Below are positions 38,505 to 47,119 of a stretch of DNA of 64,000 nucleotides, piece after piece; positions within the stretch are counted from its first letter, which is position 1, and each line of letters begins with the position of its first letter. The notes under the pieces are model-generated. The model saw nothing but the letters and a program-made list of their open reading frames with translations, ran no database searches and was not told where the DNA came from. Origin of the DNA: Flavobacterium zhairuonense (GTDB lineage: Bacteria; Bacteroidota; Bacteroidia; Flavobacteriales; Flavobacteriaceae); contig NZ_SJSY01000072.1 in assembly GCF_004352915.1 (NCBI RefSeq), positions 365,968 to 429,967 of the forward strand, in the 5' to 3' direction. A program made the position numbers and the translations under genes.

Positions 38505-38538
38505 AAAAAAGACATTGCAATTAAGCAATGTCCCTTTT
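38505..38538 (-). terminator. Terminator of the DUF1810 gene
   Basis: GACATTGC (38511-38518) and GCAATGTC (38525-38532) form an 8-bp stem. The A-run at 38503-38510 becomes a T-run on the minus strand. Confidence 0.8.
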
Positions 38539-38560
38539 GATGTAAATGATCTGGAAACTG

Positions 38561-39022
38561 TTATAATGCAACAGGTTCAGCAGATGATTTTATTGTTGAA
38601 TTAATAATAGACAAAGTAAGCGGGTCAGATTCTCCTGAAAAGAAAGCATCCAGAATTTCCTGAAATATAGGATTCGTGTTTTCAACTAATGAGAATAGTG
38701 TCATAGACGAACGCAATTTTCGCGCATCTAAATCGCCAAAAATCCCATCTGCCGATTTCATTTTAAAGCTTAGTAAAAGTTCTGAAATTTCGATTAAATG
38801 TTTTCCAAGAATCGGGTGTTCCAAATAGTCGGAAGCTTCTTTTAAATCGTTAATGGCATAAAGATTTGCTGTATCGCTTTTGCCCAAACCTTTTATTTGA
38901 GGAAAAATAAACCACATCCAATGGGTCTCTTTTTTCCCTTTGCTGATTTCAGAAAGAGCAGTAAGATAAAGTTTGTTTTGCGCATCTAAGAAACGCGATA
39001 AATCATTGTTAGAATAAGCCAT
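38561..39022 (-). CDS. DUF1810 family protein
   Basis: Encodes 153 residues from the ATG at 39022. An upstream ATG (39052) falls inside the -7 box at 39050-39057 and so cannot be the start. The sequence matches DUF1810: FLDAQNKLYLTALSEI, THWMWFIFPQIKGLG, and the later YLEHPILGKHL and DLDARKLRSSMTLF. It is a soluble helical protein of unknown function and monocistronic. Confidence 0.85.
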   Translation of the reverse strand: MAYSNNDLSRFLDAQNKLYLTALSEISKGKKETHWMWFIFPQIKGLGKSDTANLYAINDLKEASDYLEHPILGKHLIEISELLLSFKMKSADGIFGDLDARKLRSSMTLFSLVENTNPIFQEILDAFFSGESDPLTLSIINSTIKSSAEPVAL

Positions 39023-39049
39023 TATGGTATTGTATTTTGAAAAAGGTTG

Positions 39050-39057
39050 CAAAAATA
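39050..39057 (-). promoter_or_regulatory. -7 box of the DUF1810 gene
   Basis: The minus strand reads TATTTTTG (plus CAAAAATA), 28 bp before the ATG at 39022. It decides the start codon, because the longer frame would begin within the promoter. The -33 box is weak. Confidence 0.6.
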
Positions 39058-39181
39058 GTAAAAAAGATAGGGTTAGCCTAATAAAAGGTTCATACAGTGC
39101 ATGTTTTAACTTTTTAAAGAAGGAATATCTTACGTGGTTTTAAATAAAAAATGCTTTTTTTAGAGTTCAATGTTATAAAAA

Positions 39182-39808
39182 TCAAAGATTTCGATTGGTT
39201 CTTCTAAAGGTAAGATTGATCCTTGGCAAAACATCTCGAGCTGTTTTGGGAACTTGATGTTGCCAAAAACTATTAGTCGTTCCTGCCATCAGTAGAAACG
39301 AACCATGATGTAGCGGAATTTCAATCTGAGGAATTTCCTTATTGAATTTATGGCGCAATTTAAATATTCTCGTTTCACCAAAAGTTACCGAAGCTATAAT
39401 CGGATCTTTTCCAGAATTGTCTTCCCGGTCGCTGTGCCAGCCAACTCCGTCTTTTCCGTTTCGATATAAATTTAACAGAAGGCTGTTAAAATCAAGCTGA
39501 GTTTCTTTTTCTACACGGCCTCTGATTTTTAATAACTCATACGTCCAGTCTGGGCCTTTTGGATCTGCGCCGGGATTATCTTTGTCTTCGTACCAAGAAA
39601 TCATTCGAGGAACGGTATAGGTTTTATCATAAATTTCCATTTCATATTCTCGCCATTTGGTTTTGCGTAATATTCTTTCATAAAAATGATCCGATTCTTC
39701 TTTAGTGAAGAAATTCTCAATCAAAATGAGTTCAGAATCTGGAATGTCAAATATTTTTTTTCCTCCCAAACCTGTCGTGAATAATTCGGTATCGCTAAAT
39801 AGTGTCAT
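39182..39808 (-). CDS. alkB: AlkB-like alpha-ketoglutarate-dependent DNA repair dioxygenase
   Basis: Encodes 208 residues. The iron ligands H125 and D127 (GWHSDRED) and H184 (WQHQVP), and the 2-oxoglutarate-binding arginines R196 and R202 (PRINLTFRR), are all present. The nucleotide-lid stretch PRMISWY is also visible. AlkB enzymes oxidatively remove alkyl lesions from DNA or RNA bases. It is closest to the bacterial AlkB2/ALKBH2-like group by appearance. It lies in a run of DNA repair genes on the same strand, 55 bp downstream of the exonuclease/GIY-YIG gene. Confidence 0.93.
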   Translation of the reverse strand: MTLFSDTELFTTGLGGKKIFDIPDSELILIENFFTKEESDHFYERILRKTKWREYEMEIYDKTYTVPRMISWYEDKDNPGADPKGPDWTYELLKIRGRVEKETQLDFNSLLLNLYRNGKDGVGWHSDREDNSGKDPIIASVTFGETRIFKLRHKFNKEIPQIEIPLHHGSFLLMAGTTNSFWQHQVPKTARDVLPRINLTFRRTNRNL

Positions 39809-39863
39809 AATTTGGATTTTTTACAGCTCTATTTTTTAATTTAATTCGGAATCTGAAAACAGA

Positions 39864-41249
39864 TTAGTTTTGGTTTAATAACGGTTTATTGAAGAATACT
39901 TTTCTGGGATTTTTTTCTGCATAAGAAAAGATTAACTGCTCGATATATTGATTGCTTTTATAAGGTTCGGTATAATTTTTTGCTTCCAATGGATCATGAA
40001 TTGAAATATCTGACGGAATATATCCCATTCCATAAAAATGACCATTTTCGATCCAGATACAGCTTTTTTCTTCTTTAGACCTTCCTTTGTCGATTATAGC
40101 AAAAGTGGGTCTGTTGTTTAATAAGAAGTCAATAGCGTTATCGATTTGTGCATTATGCATGATAACATCAGGCAGGCTTTGCGGATTATTATTCTGGAAA
40201 AACTCTCCTTCCTCAGATTTTGAATATTTGCAGAAACGATGATCTATTTCAAAACGTTCGGCCAGACTTCGCAATAAATTAATGCCTTCATATAAACTGC
40301 TGAATTCATGAAGACAGACCTGAAATTTGCTCACTTTCCCAATGGCAAGATATTTATAACCATTTCGTGCTTCGTATTGGTAAATACCAAATTTAGCTTC
40401 AAAGCGTTTTAAAGCTCTGTTATAAGTTGGCCAAAGTTTTTTGATTTCGGTACATTCCAGCAAAAGTGCCATTAATTCAGTGGCGCAAACTTCAAAAGAA
40501 ATTCCGTGGATATCCCTTAAAAAATGCTGTCTCTGTGGATTAATATTGTTCCCGCTAAAATGAGAAGCCACACGTTTTTTTAAATTAATCGCCTTTCCAA
40601 CATAAATCACTTTTTTAGCTTGATTATAAAAATAATATACACCAGGTTTGTCTGGTAAATTATTGAAATCATCTGGCGGAAGGTTAGGAGGAAGACGTTG
40701 ATCTTGTGCCGTTTTTTTAATCATTTTTTCGATTTCTCCTGCATCGTCCCATTCCATTAAAAGAGAAAAAAGTAGAGCAGTAGCATCGGCATCTCCGCCG
40801 GCGCGATGTCGGTTTTCTAAATTGATATTTAAAGAATTGCAAAGATTTCCTAAACTATAAGAACCTAATCCCGGTTTGATTTTTCGCGCAGCACGAACGG
40901 TACAAAGCTTTTTCGCCGACCATTTAAAGCCTGCTTGTTCCAATTGATGATGTACAAACGAATAATCGAAGTTTACGTTATGAGCGACAAAAATACGATC
41001 GGTCAGCATTTCGAGAACTTTCTCAGAAATATCATCAAAGATTGGCGCATTGGCAACCATTTCATTATTAATACCTGTTAATCCAAAAATAGAAGGAGGA
41101 ATGTCCTGTTGAGGATTTACAAGTGTTTCGTAACGATCCAGTACATTTTTACCATCATGAATAATGATCGCAATTTCAGTAATGCGACTGCCACTGGCAT
41201 TTCCGCCTGTGGTTTCAATATCGACTATAGCATATTCCGTATTTTTCAT
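39864..41249 (-). CDS. DnaQ-like 3'-5' exonuclease fused to a GIY-YIG nuclease
   Basis: Encodes 461 residues. The N-terminal DEDDh exonuclease has D10 and E12 (VDIETTGG), D95 in AHNVNFD, and H148 and D153 (NRHRAGGDA). A GIY-YIG domain starts at residue 203 (GVYYFYNQAKKVIYVGKAINLKKRV, about 203-226), like the N-terminal domain of UvrC/Cho. A further C-terminal part (about 290-461) has no recognised motif. This fusion combines proofreading-type exonuclease with incision nuclease activity, suggesting a repair role. It sits between the DnaE2-like gene and alkB. Confidence 0.9.
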   Translation of the reverse strand: MKNTEYAIVDIETTGGNASGSRITEIAIIIHDGKNVLDRYETLVNPQQDIPPSIFGLTGINNEMVANAPIFDDISEKVLEMLTDRIFVAHNVNFDYSFVHHQLEQAGFKWSAKKLCTVRAARKIKPGLGSYSLGNLCNSLNINLENRHRAGGDADATALLFSLLMEWDDAGEIEKMIKKTAQDQRLPPNLPPDDFNNLPDKPGVYYFYNQAKKVIYVGKAINLKKRVASHFSGNNINPQRQHFLRDIHGISFEVCATELMALLLECTEIKKLWPTYNRALKRFEAKFGIYQYEARNGYKYLAIGKVSKFQVCLHEFSSLYEGINLLRSLAERFEIDHRFCKYSKSEEGEFFQNNNPQSLPDVIMHNAQIDNAIDFLLNNRPTFAIIDKGRSKEEKSCIWIENGHFYGMGYIPSDISIHDPLEAKNYTEPYKSNQYIEQLIFSYAEKNPRKVFFNKPLLNQN

Positions 41250-41319
41250 CTTTATATAACGTAAGTTGTTCTTTAGTTATTTAATTCTTTAACACTTAGT
41301 GTGCACTATATTTTTTAAT

Positions 41320-41398
41320 CTCGCAAAGTCGCAGAGTCGCAAAGTATTTTCTTTTTAAGTTTTTTAAATAAAACTTTGCGTCTTTGCGCCTTTGCGAG
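41320..41398. repeat. 26-bp inverted repeat built of CGCAAAG octamers
   Basis: The left arm (41320-41345) contains three 8-nt units, CGCAAAGT, CGCAGAGT, CGCAAAGT. The right arm (41373-41398) is its reverse complement with three mismatches. The loop is 27 nt. It fills the gap between the DnaE2-like gene and the exonuclease gene. Confidence 0.85.
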
Positions 41399-41421
41399 CA
41401 ATTTTCGGCGTTTAGTAAAAA

Positions 41422-44400
41422 TTAAAACTTCATCCGATGTCTCGGCAAATTAATCTCGTGTTCTGATGGATAAGGTTTTCTATGAGTAAGGCTTATATCT
41501 TCTTTAATCTGGTTTTGTGTTCTGTATTGATCTTTAGCATCCATATATCGCGGATCGGGAATAAAAGGCATTTTGGCCATTTTGGTTATGGTAATAGTAG
41601 GGAAATGATAATCAACCTCAACATTTCCTAACAACAAATAACATCCTCCGCCCTGAAAAGGATATTTTTCTAAACTATCCGGAAAATGTGCTGTATCAAA
41701 ATAAGTACCTTCATGGTCGATCCAGGTTCCAAAATACATGGTTCCTTTTTTTGTTGGAACGTGTTTTCTGGAAATCAGATAGGCCAACATTCTGACTTGT
41801 TTTTTATGATATTGAACCAAATCTTTAGCCATAACATCGCCTCGGTGTTTGGTTTGCAAAAGATCAAAAACGGTACAGGAAACAGGAAAACTCAACAATT
41901 CGATTTCGTCAAAAGCGTCTTCAAAAACAGAACGTTCCAAAATAGGCAGTTTATATTCTTTTACGGGCTCCTGCAAAAGTTTTAAGTTTCTGTTTTCTGG
42001 TTTAAAATTATTCAAAAGCAAACTCGCAATAACCAAAAGCTGATTTTTGGTTTTTCCTGTAAAACGAAAAGCATCAATGAAAATCAGGGTTTTGACGCCT
42101 TCAATTCCAATTGGAATTCGATTGATAAAATCTTCTAAAGAATTAAAATCACCCTTTTTATTTCGGTCTTCTTCAATTAAATGCGCGATTTTCGATTCCA
42201 AACTTTGAATGTGCATAAAGCCAAGGTAAATATCAGTTCCGTACAAAGTAGTTTGATATTCGCTTTTATTCACACACGGATTATGAATCGTTCCGCCAGA
42301 CATTCTAGCTTCGTGTACATACACTTCAGTTCTGTAAAATCCGCCCTGATTGTTGATTACCGCAGTCATAAATTCAACAGGGAAATTAACTTTCAAGTAT
42401 AAACTCTGATAACTCTCAACCGCATAAGAAGCTGAATGCGCTTTGCAGAAAGAATACCCCGCAAAAGATTCGATCTGACGATAAATTTCCTGACTCAAAG
42501 TTTCGGGATGCCCTTTTTGAGCACAGCTTGCAAAGAAATTATCTTTTACTTTTTGCAACGCTTCCAAAGATCTTCCTTTTCCTGACATGGCACGACGCAG
42601 AATATCGCCGTCGGGAGCGGGAAGTCCACCATAATGCTGGGCGATTTTAATGACATCTTCCTGATAAACCATAATGCCGTAAGTTTCGCCAAGATGTTCT
42701 CTGAAAACTTCATGAAAATACTCAAACTGAGTTGGATTATTATGACGAAAAATATACTCTTTCATCATTCCCGATTGTGCTACTCCGGGACGAATGATAG
42801 ACGACGCGGCAACCAGAATTTTATAATTGTCACAATTTAAACGGCGAAGTAAATCACGCATAGCAGGACTTTCGATATAAAAACAGCCAATCGTATTTCC
42901 TTTTGCCAAATAAGAGTTGCAAACAGCCTCGTCTTTAGAAATGGAAGTATCACGAATATTAACTTTTATCCCTCGGTTTTTTGCAATCAGTTTTACGCTG
43001 TCGTCAATATGACCGATGCCTCGCTGACTTAGAATATCAAATTTATCAAAACCAATTTCTTCGGCAATATGCATGTCAAAAAGTACAATTGGAAAACCTT
43101 TTGGAGGCATTTCCAGAGGCGTGTAATTCGTAATTGGTTCTTCAGAAATCAAAATTCCGCAGGCGTGCATACTGCGTTGGTTTGGATATTTTTCAAGCAA
43201 CATTCCATATTGTTGCACCATTTTTACAATTTTATTGGTTTCATGTAAAGTCATTGGATTTTTAGCTAACATATCGAGTTCTTCTTTCGGAAGGCCAAAC
43301 ACTTTACCAACTTCTCTAAAAATAGATCGATATTTAAACTCAACATTTGTACCGCAAAAAGCAACATGATCTTTGCCATATTTTTCGAAGATATATTCCA
43401 GAATTGTATTGCGTTCTTGCCAACTCCAGTCAATGTCAAAATCGGGTGGAGTTTTACGGTTGAGGTTTAAAAAACGTTCAAAATACAAATCCAATTCGAT
43501 TGGACAGATGTCTGTAATTCCGAGACAATAGGCAATAATACTGTTGGCACCGCTTCCGCGACCGATATGCATAAAGCCTTGACTATTGCTGAATTGAATA
43601 ATATCCCAAGTAATTAAAAAATAACCGCTGAATTCTAATTCATCAATTACTTTTAATTCTTTTTTTACACGAGCTTTTGCTTCAATATTTTCGTTTCCAT
43701 AACGTTTTGCGAATCCTTCCCAAGCTAATTCGGTTAGTTTTTCTAAATCTTTTTGACGGTTTTCGGTATAGAATTTTTTATTTCTTTTTGCTGAAAAATC
43801 ATATTGAAAATTGCACTCGTCAATAATACGCTGTGTATTTAAAATGATTTCAGGATATTTTTCATAGAATGGCAGAATCGATTCTACAGGTTTCATCACA
43901 TCAGAAACTTTGCAATAATCAGCTTCCGTAAGTTTCGATAAAATAATATTCGTATCAATAGCCCTAAGAATTTTGTGCAGATTGTATTCGACTTTGGTTT
44001 TAAAAGTTACAGGCTGTAAAATCACCATTTTGGAGATTTTATTTTTATGTTTTGAAGTCAGAAGACTCGAAACTTCTTCAGGACGAACTCCGATAAATTC
44101 ATTTTCTAAAAGTATTTCAGGAGCATTTTCTAAAGTATAAATCACAAATGCCGATTTGAATTTTGGAGCACGCAAAGGCAAAGTTTCTCCGCTGAAATTA
44201 TACTCAGTTAAAAAAACATTCATTTCGGCTAAACCTTCAGCATTTTTCGCCAAGCCAATATATCGGAATTCATGATTGTATCGAAATTCCATTCCAACCA
44301 AAGGCTTGATTTCTTTTTCTTGACACGCTTTTATAAAATCATAAATTCCAGTAACGGTATTAATATCTGTCAGTGCCATTGATTTTACACCATGCAAAAC

Positions 44401-44475
44401 AGCTTCGGCAATCAATTCCTTAAGCGGAATCGTGCCGTAACGTAATGAATGGTAGGAATGACAATTGAGATACAT
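41422..44475 (-). CDS. DnaE2-like error-prone DNA polymerase III alpha subunit
   Basis: Encodes 1017 residues, far shorter than the replicative DnaE of this group. An N-terminal PHP domain (about 1-200; CHSYHSLRYGTI start) precedes the C-family polymerase. The catalytic aspartates are in PDFDID (D345, D347). The fingers and helix-hairpin-helix regions follow, with a C-terminal OB fold near residue 890 (VRMLAYLISRKHVPTKKG). It is overlapped by one base with the upstream Y-family polymerase gene, so the two are translationally coupled. The pair resembles the ImuB-DnaE2 mutasome, which performs translesion synthesis after damage. No imuA gene is present. Confidence 0.9.
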   Translation of the reverse strand: MYLNCHSYHSLRYGTIPLKELIAEAVLHGVKSMALTDINTVTGIYDFIKACQEKEIKPLVGMEFRYNHEFRYIGLAKNAEGLAEMNVFLTEYNFSGETLPLRAPKFKSAFVIYTLENAPEILLENEFIGVRPEEVSSLLTSKHKNKISKMVILQPVTFKTKVEYNLHKILRAIDTNIILSKLTEADYCKVSDVMKPVESILPFYEKYPEIILNTQRIIDECNFQYDFSAKRNKKFYTENRQKDLEKLTELAWEGFAKRYGNENIEAKARVKKELKVIDELEFSGYFLITWDIIQFSNSQGFMHIGRGSGANSIIAYCLGITDICPIELDLYFERFLNLNRKTPPDFDIDWSWQERNTILEYIFEKYGKDHVAFCGTNVEFKYRSIFREVGKVFGLPKEELDMLAKNPMTLHETNKIVKMVQQYGMLLEKYPNQRSMHACGILISEEPITNYTPLEMPPKGFPIVLFDMHIAEEIGFDKFDILSQRGIGHIDDSVKLIAKNRGIKVNIRDTSISKDEAVCNSYLAKGNTIGCFYIESPAMRDLLRRLNCDNYKILVAASSIIRPGVAQSGMMKEYIFRHNNPTQFEYFHEVFREHLGETYGIMVYQEDVIKIAQHYGGLPAPDGDILRRAMSGKGRSLEALQKVKDNFFASCAQKGHPETLSQEIYRQIESFAGYSFCKAHSASYAVESYQSLYLKVNFPVEFMTAVINNQGGFYRTEVYVHEARMSGGTIHNPCVNKSEYQTTLYGTDIYLGFMHIQSLESKIAHLIEEDRNKKGDFNSLEDFINRIPIGIEGVKTLIFIDAFRFTGKTKNQLLVIASLLLNNFKPENRNLKLLQEPVKEYKLPILERSVFEDAFDEIELLSFPVSCTVFDLLQTKHRGDVMAKDLVQYHKKQVRMLAYLISRKHVPTKKGTMYFGTWIDHEGTYFDTAHFPDSLEKYPFQGGGCYLLLGNVEVDYHFPTITITKMAKMPFIPDPRYMDAKDQYRTQNQIKEDISLTHRKPYPSEHEINLPRHRMKF

Positions 44476-45656
44476 TATTTTTTGCGTTTTAAAATTTCGT
44501 CTTTAGTATTGGGTTTAAAGTGAGCTCCGGCACAGCGCATTACGGCATCAAAACCATAACGGCTTTTCATTTTATCCATGGCTTCATAAAGTGAAAGCAT
44601 TTCCTGAGTATCTTCAAAAAGATTAATTTGATAGGTTCCGCGTACCAATCCGCTAAAGCGAACGCCAATCAGACGCAGACGCATACGACGCTGATAGACT
44701 TTCTCAAAAAGTTCTATTACGTTTTTAGTCAAAATATGATCGGCTGAAGTATAGGCTACTCGGCATTGTTTGGTTTCGGTATCAAAATTGGCGTAACGAA
44801 TTTTGACCGTAACAGTTGAAGTCAGCCATTGTTCTGCACGAAGCTGAAAAGCCAGTTTTTCGACCATTCCTAATAATATTCTTCTCAGTTTTGCAAGATC
44901 GATAGTATCTTGAGAAAAAGTAGTTTCGGTCGAAATTGATTTTCTTTCCGTATAAGGTTCAACAGGGGTGTGGTCAATTCCGTGGGCTTTTTTCCAAAGT
45001 TCTAAACCATTTTTACCAATCATTTGCTGTAAAACCTCAGCAGGCATTTCGGCTAAAGTCTGAATTTTACGAACGCCAATTCGGGACAAAAGCTGAAAAG
45101 TAACCGCCCCAACCATCGGGATTTTCTGAATCGAAAGCGGATTTAAAAAGTCCTGAACTTTTTGTTCCGGAATTTCAAGATTCCCAACAGGTTTGCCTTC
45201 TCCAGTAGCAATTTTAGAAACCGTTTTATTAATAGATAATGAAAAGCTAATTGGCAATCCGGTTTCTTTAATCACCTTTTGAGCTAATTCATTTGTCCAT
45301 TTATAACTTCCGTGGAATTTATCCATTCCGGTAATGTCCATATAAAATTCATCGATGCTCGCTTTTTCTAAAACAGGCGCTTTTTCCTGAAGAATTTCGG
45401 TTACATCATGAGACAATTGCGAATACAATTCCATGTCACCTTTCATTACTTTTGCGTCAGGACAAAGTTTTAATGCCATACGAATCGGCATCGCAGAACG
45501 TACTCCGTATTTGCGGGCTTCATACGAACAAGATGCCACAACGCCACGGTCGCCTCCGCCAATAATAAGCGGAATTCCGTTGAGTTCTGAATTGGTGCGT
45601 CTTTCGCAGGATACAAAAAAGGTATCCAAATCCATATGTACAATTGCCCGTGCCAT
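44475..45656 (-). CDS. dinB: Y-family DNA polymerase (DinB/Pol IV-like)
   Basis: Encodes 393 residues. Catalytic acids are D9 (HMDLDTFF) and D102/E103 (SIDEFYMD), all intact, unlike the inactive ImuB proteins. Palm, fingers, thumb and little-finger regions are complete. It should copy damaged templates. It is the first gene of a two-gene operon with the DnaE2-like gene (1-bp overlap). It is divergent from a LexA-like repressor with shared operator candidates in the 90-bp gap, so SOS-type induction is likely. Confidence 0.93.
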   Translation of the reverse strand: MARAIVHMDLDTFFVSCERRTNSELNGIPLIIGGGDRGVVASCSYEARKYGVRSAMPIRMALKLCPDAKVMKGDMELYSQLSHDVTEILQEKAPVLEKASIDEFYMDITGMDKFHGSYKWTNELAQKVIKETGLPISFSLSINKTVSKIATGEGKPVGNLEIPEQKVQDFLNPLSIQKIPMVGAVTFQLLSRIGVRKIQTLAEMPAEVLQQMIGKNGLELWKKAHGIDHTPVEPYTERKSISTETTFSQDTIDLAKLRRILLGMVEKLAFQLRAEQWLTSTVTVKIRYANFDTETKQCRVAYTSADHILTKNVIELFEKVYQRRMRLRLIGVRFSGLVRGTYQINLFEDTQEMLSLYEAMDKMKSRYGFDAVMRCAGAHFKPNTKDEILKRKK

Positions 45657-45677
45657 TTTTCCTTTTTGTTTTTGTAT

Positions 45678-45727
45678 GGAACAAAATTAGCACAGGTGAT
45701 AACAATTTTTTGTATATTTGCTGTTCC
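45678..45727. promoter_or_regulatory. Divergent promoter/operator region for dinB-dnaE2 and the LexA-like gene
   Basis: The minus-strand -7 box for dinB is TAATTTTG (plus CAAAATTA 45682-45689). The + strand -7 box for the repressor is TATATTTG (45713-45720). GGAACA (45678-45683) overlaps the first box, and its inverse TGTTCC (45722-45727) directly follows the second. Both read TGGAACA in the outward sense, so they are candidate repressor half-sites. Confidence 0.5.
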
Positions 45728-45746
45728 AAATTATAACAAATTAATT

Positions 45747-46520
45747 ATGTCCTTATTTTCAGACAACATCAGAGCATTAAGGGTTAAGCATAAAATATCT
45801 CAAGAGAAATTAGCTGAAAACCTTAGCATTACCAGAGGTAGATACGTGAAATACGAAGACGGAACTTCGGAAGCGCCGTATGACATTTTAAAGAAGATTG
45901 CGTTATATTTTCATATGAGTATTGACTTGATATTATCTGTCGATATCCGTAAAATTGATGTGCAAAATTTGATAAAACTAGAAGGCAACCGACTTATTTT
46001 ACCCATTCAAGTGGATAGTTTTGGAGAAAATTTTATTGAAATTGTTTCTCAAAAAGCAAAAGCGGGTTACCTCAACGGATATGCTGATCCAGAATATATT
46101 GAAAGTTTACAGCAGATTACGCTTCCTTTTTTAGGACCTGGAAAACACCGCGGATTTCCTGTTGAGGGGGATTCTATGCCTCCGCACGAAGATGGCTCTA
46201 TCATTATTGGTCGTTATGTAGAAAAACTAGGAGAGGTGATGGACGGTAAAACCTATATTCTTATTACCAAAAGCGAAGGAATGGTTTACAAACGTCTCAA
46301 TAAAAACAAAAAGAATAGTTTGGTTTTAGAATCTGATAATAGTTTTTACCCAAATTATGAAGTGAAAGCTTCTGATATTTTGGAGATTTGGGAATACGAA
46401 TGCAATATTGGCCGTTCAGACAAAAAACAAGAAACGACGGAAACTGGAGAAATGAAAGATTTGCTTTTAGAATTGAAAAGAGAAGTTAGGGAGATTAAGA
46501 ATAATACTTCGAATACATAA
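45747..46520 (+). CDS. LexA-like self-cleaving transcriptional repressor (XRE HTH + S24 peptidase)
   Basis: Encodes 257 residues from the ATG at 45747; the frame is open further upstream, but that would cross the promoter. An XRE helix-turn-helix spans about 5-62 (KISQEKLAENLSITRGRYVKYE). A C-terminal S24 peptidase domain has a cleavage-type Ala-Gly at 106-107, catalytic S143 (VEGDSMPP) and K182 (VYKRL). A short coiled-coil-like tail follows (235-257). Such proteins repress damage genes and cleave themselves on RecA activation. Its divergent neighbours are two lesion-bypass polymerases. Confidence 0.88.
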   Translation: MSLFSDNIRALRVKHKISQEKLAENLSITRGRYVKYEDGTSEAPYDILKKIALYFHMSIDLILSVDIRKIDVQNLIKLEGNRLILPIQVDSFGENFIEIVSQKAKAGYLNGYADPEYIESLQQITLPFLGPGKHRGFPVEGDSMPPHEDGSIIIGRYVEKLGEVMDGKTYILITKSEGMVYKRLNKNKKNSLVLESDNSFYPNYEVKASDILEIWEYECNIGRSDKKQETTETGEMKDLLLELKREVREIKNNTSNT

Positions 46521-46591
46521 TTTTTAATTTCCTGTTTAGGACTTATGGGTTGGTAAAACCTATAAATAAAACCAGAACCTGAATTGTAATT

Positions 46592-46630
46592 TCAGCTCTT
46601 CACATTTTGCTTGGAGAGCTGATTTTTTTT
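46592..46630 (+). terminator. Terminator of the LexA-like gene
   Basis: TCAGCTCT (46592-46599) pairs with AGAGCTGA (46615-46622) and is followed by eight T residues. It lies before the convergent DinB-fold gene. Confidence 0.85.
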
Positions 46631-46661
46631 GTTTGTGAATGAAAACCGGAAGTAAACAGAT

Positions 46662-47102
46662 TTAATTTCCTTTGACAATAGCCGATGCAATTTGCCCGCA
46701 ATGATGTGAATTGTGAAAAAGAATAATTGATAATAATTTAATTCTTGGAACTGTTCCTAAAAAAGAAGTTTCTACTTCTTCAAACCAATCCTGATCAGAA
46801 GAATTATGAATTACATCTTCGAGTGTTTTGTATCCTTTTTCCATAAAGGCATGACTCGTTTGCAAATCATAATTTTTGCCAGTATCAGATTGTCCGATTG
46901 TTGTGTTTTCAATATCCGTTTTTGTTCCGAAAAATGCTCCCAAAATGTTTGCGGTTTCTCCAATATGTCTGTAAATAAATCCAACCGAAGCCGTTTTTTC
47001 ATTCAATTGAAAACGACTGTTTTCCGGAGTTATATTTTTGAATGTAGCATTACAGACAAAACGATTATGATCTAAAAGATCTAATAAAACTTGTTTTTGC
47101 AT
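46662..47102 (-). CDS. DinB-fold (DinB_2/YfiT-like) putative metalloenzyme
   Basis: Encodes 146 residues of the four-helix DinB/YfiT fold, unrelated to DinB polymerase despite the name. Putative metal ligands are H46 (YRHIGE) and the histidines in FHNSHHCGQI near the C-terminus. Members include thiol-dependent S-transferases and hydrolases, often bacillithiol-linked; the substrate here is unknown. It is the last gene of a three-gene operon with AHSA1 and ArsR genes (17-bp gap to ArsR). Confidence 0.85.
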   Translation of the reverse strand: MQKQVLLDLLDHNRFVCNATFKNITPENSRFQLNEKTASVGFIYRHIGETANILGAFFGTKTDIENTTIGQSDTGKNYDLQTSHAFMEKGYKTLEDVIHNSSDQDWFEEVETSFLGTVPRIKLLSIILFHNSHHCGQIASAIVKGN

Positions 47103-47119
47103 GATTTCTAATTTTTAAA

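Noticed and set aside
46662..47102. DinB polymerase
   Set aside because: The protein is the unrelated DinB/YfiT four-helix fold; the polymerase is the separate gene at 44475-45656.
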